NCBI RefSeq assembly: GCF_028583425.1
Contig: NC_072800.1
Span: 92,721,001-92,785,000, forward strand
Origin: Eublepharis macularius
Lineage: Eukaryota; Chordata; Lepidosauria; Squamata; Eublepharidae
DNA: 64,000 bases
Reading direction: 5' to 3'
Shown here: positions 1 to 10,689 of the stretch, one piece after another
Position numbering within the stretch: position 1 is the first letter of the stretch
Layout of the letters: the number at the start of each line of letters is the position of its first letter
The notes under the pieces: model-generated
What the model saw: the letters and a program-made list of their open reading frames with translations, nothing else
Told to the model about the DNA's origin: nothing
Databases searched by the model: none
Position numbers and translations under genes: made by a program

Positions 1-1327
1 TGCAGGCATGACATGCATTCCATTCTTAACCCTGATAATATCCAATCCATTCTCAGGATTTCCCTTGCGCTCATGAGAACTAGAATTACTAATTTCTAAA
101 AAAAAAATGCTTTCCATTTTCAATACAATAAACTTTTAATATATTTGTTTTTCATGTACAAAAACTGAGATTTTAGAGGGGGGGAAGTGTCTTTCAAAAC
201 GAAATTATGATGAGTCTGTAAAAGTTGCAGGATTTTTAGTTGCTCTCTAGACTTTCTAGCTATACAGCTTGCGACATGCAGCCTTTTCCGCACAAGGCCT
301 TTTCGTTGTTTTTGGCCCAGGCATATTCTATGTACCTTGTGGCCAAAACACCCCGATTCACAATGAAATTCTAAGCAATGGGCTTAGACTGGAGTAATTC
401 TAATTAGAATTTCACCATCAGTCTCCAAACTCCTTAGCAGAGTTTTTTGCATTCTGCACCCGCTCCAGAAATGGCCTTTCCCTGGGTTTTCCACAACTTT
501 TCTCTCTGTGAACATACCCCAACGTCGTCGTTGTTGTTTAAAGACAGCTCTTTTTTTGAAGTGCAGAATGTTTTCTTCGGCGTAAGCCTTGGCCCTGCCT
601 TTCTGCCTCTCCTGTATCCTAATTGATTGAATACCCATATGAAAGCCCTTTCTTCTCCTTTCTTTATGCACCACTCTCCGCTGTTGTCGTTTGTTATATG
701 TTGTGTGTGCATGGCAACCTCAGCAGTTAACCTTGGCAGCAAATTGTCTTCTCACAACACAAGAAGCTATTGAGCAGAAAAAGCCACCTCAGGGAAAAAA
801 ACCTTTGCTTTGAGGGGGGGCGGTAGTTTATTTTTTAAAAACAATAACATCATAGCAGCCTTTTTTAACAAAAAAAAGTGTTGCAGGGAATGCTGTGATG
901 GCTAACATAAAAACTCTCCAGAGAGACCTGGATTCCACTTAATATTCCACAAAAATTTCCCTCTTTTCAATCATGCAACTCCCTCTAATGGCCAAACCTT
1001 ACAACGTAACAACACATATGCAAAAAACAAAAGAAAACACACACTGACAAAACCCTAGAAAGCCTGTAGCAGAAACGGGGCATTTTTTGTAGGGCAGAAA
1101 TGAAAACAGACAGCACTTTGGTTTGACTCTCTCCAAGTACAGAATTAAAGAATTGAAGCAGTCTATTGTGTACTGAGCCTGGAACTGAGAATGATTGCAG
1201 CCCAGAGTGATTTCAGCCAAAACAAGGATCTTTATTGCAAGCCAGGACAGGCAGACGACAGCAGACACTACTTACTAGATGATACGACACACAATAGCAA
1301 CACAGAAGCAGAACAGAGATCCAGAGA
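1..1327. other. No gene seen
   Basis: AT-rich unique-looking sequence. Short frames only, no splice-consistent exon or recognised repeat. Confidence 0.5.
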
Positions 1328-1443
1328 AGTTAGCCGTGTTAGTCTGTAGTAGCAAAATCGAAAAGAGTCCAGTAGCACCTTTAAGACTAACCAACTTTAC
1401 TGTAGCATAAGCTTTCGAGAACCACAGCTCTCTTCGTCAGAAG
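1328..1443 (-). repeat. Dispersed repeat with hammerhead-like core (copy 1)
   Basis: On the minus strand 1440-1402: CTGACGA, A, GAGAGC/GTTCTC stem II, GAAA, then AGC/GCT stem III. It is followed by the tail that reads, in + orientation, gtccagtagcacctttaaga. No convincing stem I. Confidence 0.45.
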
Positions 1444-1964
1444 CAGAACAGAAGCCCTCAATAAATACTCATAAACCCCGCCCCAAGAATAGCTGGTAAC
1501 CAATAGGAACACGTACTTTAGAATGCCATCATTTGCATGAACTATATACAATGTATTATACAGGCAGGCCACTGATTTTATTGGAGAGGATCGATTGGCT
1601 GCTGCCCCCGGAAAGTGCCCAATGAATGTGCAGACAAATATAACCAATGATAGTGAAGTGCGGGCTATGGGAATGAAGTGCGTTAGGAACCCTGACATGT
1701 CATGAAGCTCAACACAGTGCATAACATTAATTCCAACAGAGGCCTTGTCCAGCCTAACTCAGCACAACACACAACACAGTCTGAGGCCAGAATCAACAAA
1801 TAAAGCCGATCTTACCTTTATGGGCCAAATACCCAGAAAACCCAACATGAAGTTCAGCATGGGAAGAGGCCATAGTCTTCTTACATTTTTGCTGTCACTT
1901 CTCCAAGGAGCTCTCCCCTTCTTTGATTTTATCATTACAACAGCCATGTGAGGTAGATGAGACA

Positions 1965-2336
1965 CAGAGCCGAGCTACAAGAGACAAATTACACGAGGAG
2001 GGGCATGTGAAGGGAGTTGCAATGTTAGCTGGGAAGCTGAGTTTGAAAAGAAATCGGCTCTGTCAAGTTCCCCTCTCGACAGAGCCAGGGAGATCCCTGC
2101 TCAGAGGGTTTGTTTATTTCCTCTTTGCCTCTTAGAAGGGGCAGTGAAACTCACAGAGCCTGTGGGAGGCAAAGAGGAAATTAACTAACTCTCTGAGCAG
2201 CGATTTCCCTGACTCTGTAGAGAGGGGAAATTCACAAAACCTTCCCATCTCTTTTAAAACTCAGTTTCCGGGCTAACATTGCGACTTCCTTCACGTGCTC
2301 CTCCTCGTGTAATTCGTCTCTTGTAGCTTGGCTCAT
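1965..2336. mobile_element. Palindromic MITE, CAGAGCC-AGCTACAAGAGAC family
   Basis: About 85-bp inverted arms (aattacacgaggagg against cctcctcgtgtaatt) around a second inner inverted repeat (ccctctcgacagagcc against ctctgtagagagggg). Inserted in a SINE-like sequence. Confidence 0.65.
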
Positions 2337-3285
2337 AGAGTGTGACTGGCCCACAGTCATCCAGTGAGCTTCATAGCCAAGTGAAGATTTGAACCTGGGT
2401 CTCCCATGTCCTACCGTTATACCCTAACCACTACACAACACTGCCTCTCCTTACCTACATGCATAAGAACCTAACATTGCCTTGTTGAGAGGCCCATCAA
2501 TTCCAGTATCCTGTTTTGAACAGTGACCAGACCAAAGCCTTTTGGAAACTCCATTTTGCAATCTGGACACACAACGCCACCATAAATTTGCCTAGTTCTC
2601 TCAAAATGCCATCCAAGTACAATTTATGCCTTTGAATTCCATATTTCGTTATGCATTCTAGAAAGTGGTTTCTCTTGGCAGTCCTGGCAGATGCATAATT
2701 GGGCAGTCCCAAATTCTAGTATGATAAGAGGAAGAGAGAAATTCCACTCAGTACACCAAGCCAGCCTCTGGATTAACTAGTCCTTGGTGTAATAATTCTG
2801 TTTTTGAAAACACACTCAGTTTAACACATAATCCAGAAGGGCTAATGAACTTTTATTTTCAAGCACTCCTAACATTTTGCCCTGGTGTTTGTCTGGCAAA
2901 TTAGTGATTTCTAGCTCTTTATATTATAGCAGTAAAAGCCCCAGCTGTTAATCAACAAAGCCAAGCCTTATTTACTTTTCCCTGCTGGATTCCAAGGACT
3001 TGGTCCAGGAACGGATTTTAGTGCAATGTGTAGCAAAGCTTTACTGGGGTTGGGGGGAGACCATCTATTTGCAATGAATAAGCTCACTTTCATTGATCGC
3101 TGACAAACCTGGCGAGCTTGAATGTTTCAGACCTTGAAATGGAACGAAGCAGGGAGGGGGAGAGATCATAAGCAACTTCTTCTAGCTCAAATGTACTTCT
3201 GCAAACTTAAGTTTTTATTTCAGGGCTACAATAGCTCTGCCATTTGCTGATGTTCCTAGTGTCATACAGCTAATTGATCCAAACT

Positions 3286-3548
3286 AAATAATAATAATAA
3301 CATTTGATTTCTATACAGCCCTTCAGGATGACTTAACACCCTCTCAGAGTGGTTTCCAAAGTACGTCATTATTATCCCCACAACAACAAACACCCTGTGA
3401 GGTGAGTGGGGCTGAGAGAGCTCTGAGAGAGCTGTGACTGAGCCAAGGTCACCCAGCTGGCTTCAAGCAGAGGAGTGGGGAATCAAACCCGGTTCTCCAG
3501 ATTAGAGTCCTCCCATGCTCTTAACCACTACACCAAACTGGCTCTCCA
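3286..3548 (-). repeat. tRNA-derived SINE, (AAT)n-tailed family
   Basis: Complete copy: tRNA-like head (ggtgtagtggttaagagc in sense), body with ccccacctcacagggtgttt, then an (AAT)n tail. Confidence 0.7.
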
Positions 3549-3639
3549 GATTGTAGAGTTACACTTCCCAATTCCCACAGCATAAGTGACTAGAGGGATA
3601 GATCAAGATGGGTAGTCATGTTCGTCTGTCTATAGGTCC

Positions 3640-3775
3640 AGTAGAAGTGAAGAAGTGAGCTGTATCTGGTATATGAAGAAGTGAGCTGTGACTTACAAAG
3701 GTTCATACCCTACCACAGATTTTGTTAGTCTTATAGGTGCTACTGGATTCTTGCTCTTTTCTACTGATCTGAGAA
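3640..3775 (+). repeat. Dispersed repeat copy, degraded core
   Basis: Contains gaagaagtgagctgtgactt and the gtgctactggattcttgctc tail. Core bases are mutated. Confidence 0.5.
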
Positions 3776-3806
3776 GACATGACATTACATCATGGTATGA
3801 GAGCCA

Positions 3807-3908
3807 TAGTTGTTGTGGGTTTTCCGGGCTGTATAGCCGTGGTCTTGGCATACAGCCCGGAAAATCCACAACAACCATCGTTCTCTGGCCATGAAAGCCT
3901 TCGACAAT
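3807..3908 (+). mobile_element. Short Penelope-like end fragment with 12-bp TSD
   Basis: Inverted copies of the gttgtgggttttccgggctg terminus, then the cgacaat end. The flanking repeat gtatgagagcca is at 3795-3806 and 3909-3920. It inserted at the 5' edge of the SINE that follows. Confidence 0.5.
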
Positions 3909-3920
3909 GTATGAGAGCCA

Positions 3921-4163
3921 GTTTGGTATAGTGGTTAAGAGCGTTGGGACTAATCTGGAGAACCGGGTTTGATTCCTCTCTCCTCCACTTGAAGCCAGCT
4001 GGGTGATCTTGGAGCAATCACAGCTCTTTCAGAGCTCTCTCAGCCCCACCCACCTCACAGGGTGTTTGTTGTTGTGGGGATAATAACATACTTTGTAAAC
4101 CGCTCTGAGTGGACGTTAAGTTGTCTTGAAGGGCCGTATATAAATTGAATGTTATTATTAAGT
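3921..4163 (+). repeat. tRNA-derived SINE, same (AAT)n family
   Basis: Head gtttggtatagtggttaaga, promoter-like box gggtttgattcctc, body and attattatta tail. Confidence 0.7.
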
Positions 4164-4341
4164 CATTGATTATGGCACTTTTCCCCAAGCCTCTGCCTTT
4201 GCCATCCATGTGTGCCAGAAAGCACATAGTTAAAAGAAAGACATTCCATTTGAATTGAGACTTATTATTTAAGTATCTCTGTATGATTATGATGCCTGGT
4301 AGCTATGTTGCAGGCTGATGCCTGCTGAAGCATGTAAAAGG

Positions 4342-4635
4342 AAAAGGTAGTCCCCTGTGCAAGAACTGAGTCATTACTGACCCATGGGGGGGATGTCGCA
4401 TCTCAACGTCTTCTTGGCAGACTTTTTGTTATGGGGTGGTTTGCCATTGCCTTCCCCAGTCATCTGCAATTTACCCCCAGGAAACTGGGTCCTCATTTCA
4501 TTGACATCAGAAGGATGAAAGTCTGGGTCAACCTTGAGCCGGCTACCTGAACCCGGCTTCCGCCAGGACCGAACTCAGATCGTGAGCAGAGCTTGGGCTG
4601 CAGTACTGCCGCTTACCACTCTGCGCCACGGGGCT
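4342..4635 (-). repeat. Sauria SINE
   Basis: Reverse of the classic squamate SINE: ggtagtcccctgtgcaag tail to the ccacggggct head. Confidence 0.75.
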
Positions 4636-4649
4636 CATCAGCTGAAGCA

Positions 4650-6160
4650 TACCTCCATAATTGTCTTTTTGGCTGAAGCAAATACGCACTATTTCCCGCT
4701 GCCACCAGGTATTATTGCCTATCAGTGGAAATAATGTCATGATGTAACAGCTCCCATTTCAAGCATTTTTTGAAAATGGTAACTGCTGCAAACAGCTCCG
4801 TTGTTAGCAAAGAGAACTGCAGGGACTGAAGTTCCTAAACCACCTGATTGTGCAGGCTCAAAGCTGTTTGATGTGAGATTTGAAAAGAACCATCAAGATT
4901 ATAAGGTCATCAGAAATGTTGTATGTGAACAGTAGTGACTAGAAGTGGTGTGTGTGTGTTATGTTTGGCTGGTGTTATTACTAGGACTGTATTGTCCTTG
5001 CAGGGCTGTAATTCCGAAGAAAAGGAACGAAACCTGGATTCCAGTGGCTTCATAATTGGAAGGATTATGGCAAAGGACTCTATCACTTGATGCGATCTGA
5101 CAAGTTGAACTTCTATGCCTTGTGTGGTTTTCAAAGACATTGTTGACTGAAAGTTTCTGTATGGTGGCACTTATAAGTTGGGTTAAAGAAAAGAAAAAAT
5201 AGATTTATTGTTCTAATTGTTAAAAGGTTTGGGAAAGAAGAAAAATTTCTTAACTTAAAATTGTGCTAAAGTTTCCTTCTTAAATTAGCCCCATAGAACC
5301 CATGCAATAGAGGTTACATGAGGTTGCCACTTTCTTTCTTTTGGTCTTTTGGATTAACTGATTATTTCTGACCTGCTTTTTCATCAGTGGAAGAAGAGTG
5401 GCGCCCTTTTGGCGCAAAAGCCATATGGAATGGACAATTTGGTGAGGAGGTTTGTCAGGTGAGACTAAGCAGAGAAACTGGTAGGGTACAACCGGGGCAT
5501 GTTGCCTCGTTTTGATTTTTTAAATATATATTTGCAAAATATTTTCAAATGGTTGTTGTGAACCACCTCAGGATAAGTTTTTCCTCCATCCCAAAAAATC
5601 CCTCAAAGTAGCAAAGTAGCAAGTCAGGAAGAAGGACTTAGCCTCCTTCTGCCAGTTTTCTGTGTGTGAGGAATTCATTTCATATGAAGGAACTGCATCA
5701 GGGGTACCTCTAACAGTCTGAACTGGTACTTCCAAGACCCAAGGTGACAATAACTTGGCCTTTGATCCAATCCTTGTTGACTTTTGGTTTTTCATGAACC
5801 ACAAGATGTTCCTCCCAGCCTAGAAACTTTCTCTCCCATGGGAGACACGTCATACCTAACACAATAGGTAGGATATGTCTCAACAGGGGAAACTGCAGTG
5901 CGGCAAAAGATTCCTGTAACAGCTGGGGCTATAAAAACCGCAGCGAAATACAACTCTTGCTACTTGATGGATTACCTGCCGAAACCTGGTAAGATTGGAC
6001 TGATTAAGATTCCTGTGCATGTTAATTAAGTAATTATACAAGACAATTCAAAGAAATGTCACATTCACTGTTCCTCGAGGCCAATCTCTTGCTACCTTCT
6101 TAAAAGAGACAGCACATGGAATCAAGACCCTTTCTTCTTCTATCAGCCTTTAGAAGAAAG
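4650..6160. other. No gene seen
   Basis: Only short frames. A TATA-like tataaaaacc occurs at about 5931, without a supporting gene. Confidence 0.45.
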
Positions 6161-6228
6161 AAACACACGCCTAACGTGGTTGTTGTGGGTTTTCGGGGCT
6201 GTATTGCCGTGGTCTTGGCATTGTAGTT

Positions 6229-6269
6229 CCTGACATTTCGCCAGCAGCTGTAACTGGCATCTTCAGAGG
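6229..6269 (-). ncRNA. Hammerhead-ribozyme core (Penelope type), left arm
   Basis: On the minus strand: CCT (stem I), CTGAAGA core, one extra T, GCCAG/CTGGC stem II, GAAA, a minimal stem III (ATGT, G-U pair), then GTC and AGG closing stem I. This is the layout of small hammerheads tied to Penelope-like elements, which act as dimers. The extra base before stem II is non-canonical. Confidence 0.5.
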
Positions 6270-6357
6270 TGTAGCACCAAAAGACAGAGATCTCTCAGTG
6301 TCACAGGGCTCTCAGTGTCACTGCGACACTGAGAGATCTCTGTCTTTCGGTGCTACA

Positions 6358-6398
6358 CCTCTGAAGATGCCAGCCACAGCTGTTGGTGAAACGTCAGG
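6358..6398 (+). ncRNA. Hammerhead-ribozyme core (Penelope type), right arm
   Basis: CCT, CTGAAGA, T, weakened stem II (GCCA/TGGT), GAAA, ACGT mini stem III, GTC cleavage triplet and AGG. It is the inverted partner of the core at 6229-6269. Confidence 0.5.
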
Positions 6399-7295
6399 AA
6401 CTACAATGCCAAGACCACGGCAATACAGCCCGGAAAATCCACAACAACCATCGTTCTCCGGCCATGAAAGCCTTCGACAATACACGCCTAACAGGCAACA
6501 CAGGCAACAGAACGAGACGTTGCACAAAAGAAAGCATCACTTTTAACAAGCCACGGACTTACTATCTTCTGAATTAAGAATCAAGCCCCCTTCTTCTTGT
6601 ACCAGCCTTTGCTGTCTTCCCTGCGACAGGAAAACTCTCTTTCACACACCCTGAGGTTGATAAATGTGACAGAATTAGGTGTGATGTACTTACAGAGATC
6701 ACAGTCTGTCAACACCCAAATTATTTTAAAAATCTATTAAACAAAAGTACATGCATAGTCTTTATGCATGGCTGGACTGAGCAAGTATTTAAAGAAAAGG
6801 TGCTGACGAGCAATGCCAGTCCTCTAACCCTTATCTAAACTTACCCTTAAAAGATTTATTTATTTTTCTCTATTTTTAAATATTTCTATGCTGCCTTTCC
6901 ACCCAAATAGGGTCCCTGAGGCAGCAAATCTATATTCAAGATGTTAACTTAGGATGCATTTTAAGCTGCTCCATGTTTTCTGGACTGGCTATTTTTGAAG
7001 ACTGGGTTTTCAATCACTTTTATGATGTTTTATGTTTTTATTGCGATTTAATATGTAAGCCACTTCAGGCAGGTTCCCTGTAAGGGTGACTTTGAAACTT
7101 TCCAAATAAAAAAATAAAATGTAATAAATTGAGCTGAGCAGAACTGCTCACTTTTCATGTACATTTTTCAGCAGATTCAAAAACCCTTTGGTGGCACTTT
7201 GGGAGCTGCCTTCACTTTACAGAGGCGCAGTCATTATCCATTTTCAGTGGTGCAGCTGCAGGCAGGCAAAAGAATGCGCTGAGCTAGAATCCACC

Positions 7296-7595
7296 CTATA
7301 ATTGCCAATCTCCAAGTAGGGCCTGGAGACATCCCGGAATTACAACTGATCTCCAGACTACAGAGATCAGTTCCCCAGGAGGAAACGGTGCTTTGAAGGA
7401 CGGACTGTATGGCATCATACCCCACTGAGGGCCCTCCTATCCTCACACCATGCCCTCCCCAACTCTCCAGGAATTTCCTATCCCAGAGTTGGCAACTCTG
7501 CATCACATCCTGCCTAATTTTCCTCCCCAAGCTCTGCCCTCTCCCAGCTCCACCCCCAAATCTCCAGGAATTTCCCAAACCAGAGCTGGTAATCC
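7296..7595. repeat. TAGGGTTGCCA-family MITE, rearranged
   Basis: One and a half copies in reverse orientation (ctccaggaatttcc twice). Further copies or pieces lie at 8453-8530, 12885-12925, 14598-14775, 33326-33540 and 39506-39715. Confidence 0.6.
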
Positions 7596-7929
7596 TAAGA
7601 CTCCCAGATCTTAACCCAATACTCTAACCACTACACCACACCAGCTCCCGACAAAAACGGAAACTCAATGGAGGCAGGGTCAGATATTTAAATTTAGTAA
7701 CTATTTCTGGTATAAATAAGGATAGCTGGCAGCCTCACACCTGTAGTGTCTCCTCCCAGCCTCTCACATGAGCAAGGTGCCGTTTGCATAGGGGTTTGCA
7801 TAGGGGCTTATGTGCACAGATCGGAGTGTGGCATTTGTGCTTTTGAAGTGTTTAGAACATGCATACCCTACGGAACTTGCATGCATTGGGATATCCATGC
7901 AAAGGCCACAATGAACACACGGAGCTGCC

Positions 7930-8368
7930 TTCTACCGAGAGTCTCTCTGCATGAGACACCTCAGCACGTGTTCATCAAGTGTAGGGAGATGAAAAGTTAG
8001 CTTGGAAGCATAGTTTAATAGGACAGAGGAGGTGGAGATCACTCCTCAGAAAGTTTGTTAATTTCATCTTCGCCTCCCTGAAGGCTCTGTCAATTTTACC
8101 TCTCCAGTCTAAAACTGTGTGAGATGGCAACCAGAGGGCAGCGAGGAATGGAGATGGGATGGAGCTGCCTTCCAGAGCCAGGCTTGGACCTGGAGAGGTT
8201 ATAATGGGCTGAAGTTTCCCTTCTGGCATTTCACAGCCCCCTCACACACCTCCAGTGTATAGCAAAGCCTTTGCCCTACAGCCGGCTCTATCTTTATAAA
8301 CTATCCTTCCCGGCTAACATTGCATCTCACGACACGTCTTCTTCACATGTCACATGTCTCGTGTAGAG
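7930..8368. mobile_element. Palindromic MITE, related ends
   Basis: gagtctctctgcatgagaca at the left pairs with tgtctcgtgtagagagactt at the right. Inner gttagc/gctaac boxes as in 1965-2336. Confidence 0.55.
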
Positions 8369-8948
8369 AGACTTTGAGTCTGATCACTGGTTTAGCAAGG
8401 CCAGTATTTTCTGCTGTAACTGACACCAGCTCTCCAGGGTCTTTCACATCTAGGGTTGCCAAGTTCAGGTTGAGAAATTCCTGGAGATTAGGGGTGGAGT
8501 CTGGGCAGGGCAGACTTTGGGGAGAGAGCCCAGCACAGATGTGATGTCACAGAGGCCACCCTACAAAGCCACCAATCAGAAGCTACGGAACTGAATCAGA
8601 AGGGGAAAGGGGGCATCCCCCCTGTGGTATACGATAAACGACAATTTCAATCTCAAATATGAATAAAAATTATTTCAACAAGTGCTAAAAGTGCTAATGT
8701 GCTAAAGTGCTGCAAGGGCGATTAATCAGCTTCATAAATATCAGATACAAAAGGCAATAAATAGATAATCAATAAATAACATGAGTTATGATGGCCAAAA
8801 TACAATATATCAAAACAGATACACAAAATATAATAACATATAATAATTAAAATAATTAAAAGCATCTTTTTAGATCTAAGGTAAGTTGTAAGTCTTAGAG
8901 TGTTGTAACCTGAACAGTTATTATTTCTTGTTTTTCAGTTCTCCCAGG

Positions 8949-9415
8949 CAGGGCCGGATCTAGGGTTGCCAGCGCTCAGGGCAACCCAAGTCGGGCATTT
9001 CCACCACACACGTCCAGCACGCATGCGCTCCCAGCACATCACCATGCAGGGGCCCGGAGGCATGCCGCCGACGCAGCAAGCCGACCACCCCAGCACATGG
9101 TGCGCTGTGGAGCTGGCGGCGGCAGCACAGGCAGCTGAATGGAGGGCTGGGAGGCTGCCCGCGCTGTTCACCTCCCCTGCTGATGGGGCGGCTGGCTTGC
9201 TGTGCACTCCCTGTCCTGCACACGCGGCAAGCCAACCACCCCGTCAGCGGGGCAGGAAAATGGTGTGGACAGCCTCCCAGCCCTCTGCTCAGCCGCCCGC
9301 GCTGCCGCCACCAGCTCTGGTGTGCTCCCAGTGGCTGGCAGCTGAGCCCAGCACCCCCTTTTTGGCAGTGCCAGGGGAAGACTGCCCCCCTGCCCCCCCC
9401 ATCAATCCGGCCCTG
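8949..9415. mobile_element. GC-rich non-autonomous hAT, exact 8-bp TSD
   Basis: Ends CAGGGCCGGAT and ATCCGGCCCTG. TSD ctcccagg at 8941-8948 and 9416-9423. The long overlapping open frames here are a by-product of GC content. Confidence 0.8.
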
Positions 9416-9423
9416 CTCCCAGG

Positions 9424-10464
9424 TTCTGGAGAAGCTGCCATCAATCACCCTGGCCCCAACAGGCTGCTAGCGGAAAGCCCATTTCACTGAGCTTCCTCAG
9501 GGGTTCCTCAGGCTGCAGTATATAGTCATAGTATATTCTCATGGACGTCATTCCCCAATAAGGCAGACAGACCACTGGACAGAATCCACTCTCCCAAACT
9601 GCCCTTTCCTCTAGTGGAACAGATCTCTGTAGTCCAAAGATCTGTTGCAACTCCAAGACAACTTCAGCCCCTATCAGGAGCTTGGCAACAATATTCATGT
9701 CCCCTAATCCCAGATCCTTTTTAACTGGAGATACTGCCAAGAACGGAACCCGGGACCTTTTATTTGCATTGCAGAAGCTCTGCCACAAAGCCACAGCTTG
9801 TCCCTTCAAATACATATCGAGGTAAGGGCTGGCATTAGCAGACACAATTCTTATATCCCCGATTGCTGTCCTGAGATCATATGACTCCACAAGCCTGCAA
9901 AACCTGGCCCTCTAAAAAGCACATTTGCCCATTTGAACAGCAAGAGATTTTTTTTCCTCCTTATAACTGACCAGTTACCTGCCTCATTTTGTAGCTTGTT
10001 TTCAGCAGGAAGAACTTAACCTTGTAAAGCTGCAGTTCTGAAGGGCTGGTCTATTACCTCCTGCAATAAAGGTTAAGTGCACCTACCGTGTTTTAACGAC
10101 TACAAAGCACATTTCATTGCACATAAGTTTTGACACGCATTTCCTTTAAAACAATAGCATTCTTGCTTTGCCAGATGGAGAATCTGAATTAATTAAGCCT
10201 GTAAAACGACGACAAGATAAGCAGCCTGAGAAGGTGCAGTCTAGGTTTCAATTTGCGAAGCTGGGTGCTGCAAGCTCCGTATTTATCATCTGAAACCTCA
10301 CCTTTTAGTTCTAAAGAGAAATACATGGTTCTAGCCCTCATGGAGGAACAGTTAAAAGCCAAAAATGGGAGGGGTATCTGGAGAAAGCCAAGAAAGCAGG
10401 AGCAAAGTCAACAGCGATCAGACAGAGAATATCCAGTGCTCTGAATTGCCTTCTGTCTCCCAAA
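9424..10464. other. No gene seen
   Basis: A minus frame at 9441-9890 has no family features or splice context. The rest is non-coding. Confidence 0.4.
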
Positions 10465-10688
10465 ATAGTAGAGTCTCGTAGCACCTTTAACCAACTTTAT
10501 TGTAGCATAAGCTTTCCAGAACCACAGCTCTCTTTGTCAGATGCATCTGTAGCATAAGCTTTCCAGAACCACAGCTCTCTTTGTCAGATGCATCTGTAGC
10601 ATAAGCTTTCCAGAACCACAGCTCTCTTTGTCAGATGCATCTGTAGCATAAGCTTTCCAGAACCACAGCTCTCTTTGTCAGATGCATT
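10465..10688 (-). repeat. Dispersed hammerhead-like repeat expanded into 4 x 47-bp tandem array
   Basis: Four nearly identical 47-bp units begin at 10501, 10548, 10595 and 10642. Each contains the core region of the dispersed repeat, here with CTGACAA in place of CTGACGA. The usual tail lies at 10465-10500. Confidence 0.75.
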
Positions 10689-10689
10689 G

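Larger units (their letters stand above)
6176..6481. mobile_element. Penelope-like fragment, inverted head-to-head, with 11-bp TSD
   Basis: About 130-bp inverted arms meet near 6305. The right side continues to a ...aaagccttcgacaat end. Direct repeats acacgcctaac (6165-6175 and 6482-6492) flank it. Inverted partial copies with variable-length TSDs and hammerhead cores are typical of Penelope-like elements. Confidence 0.55.

Noticed and set aside
8966..9490. Overlapping open frames of 162-174 codons
   Set aside because: They lie inside a GC-rich non-autonomous hAT element bounded by an exact TSD. Composition explains them.
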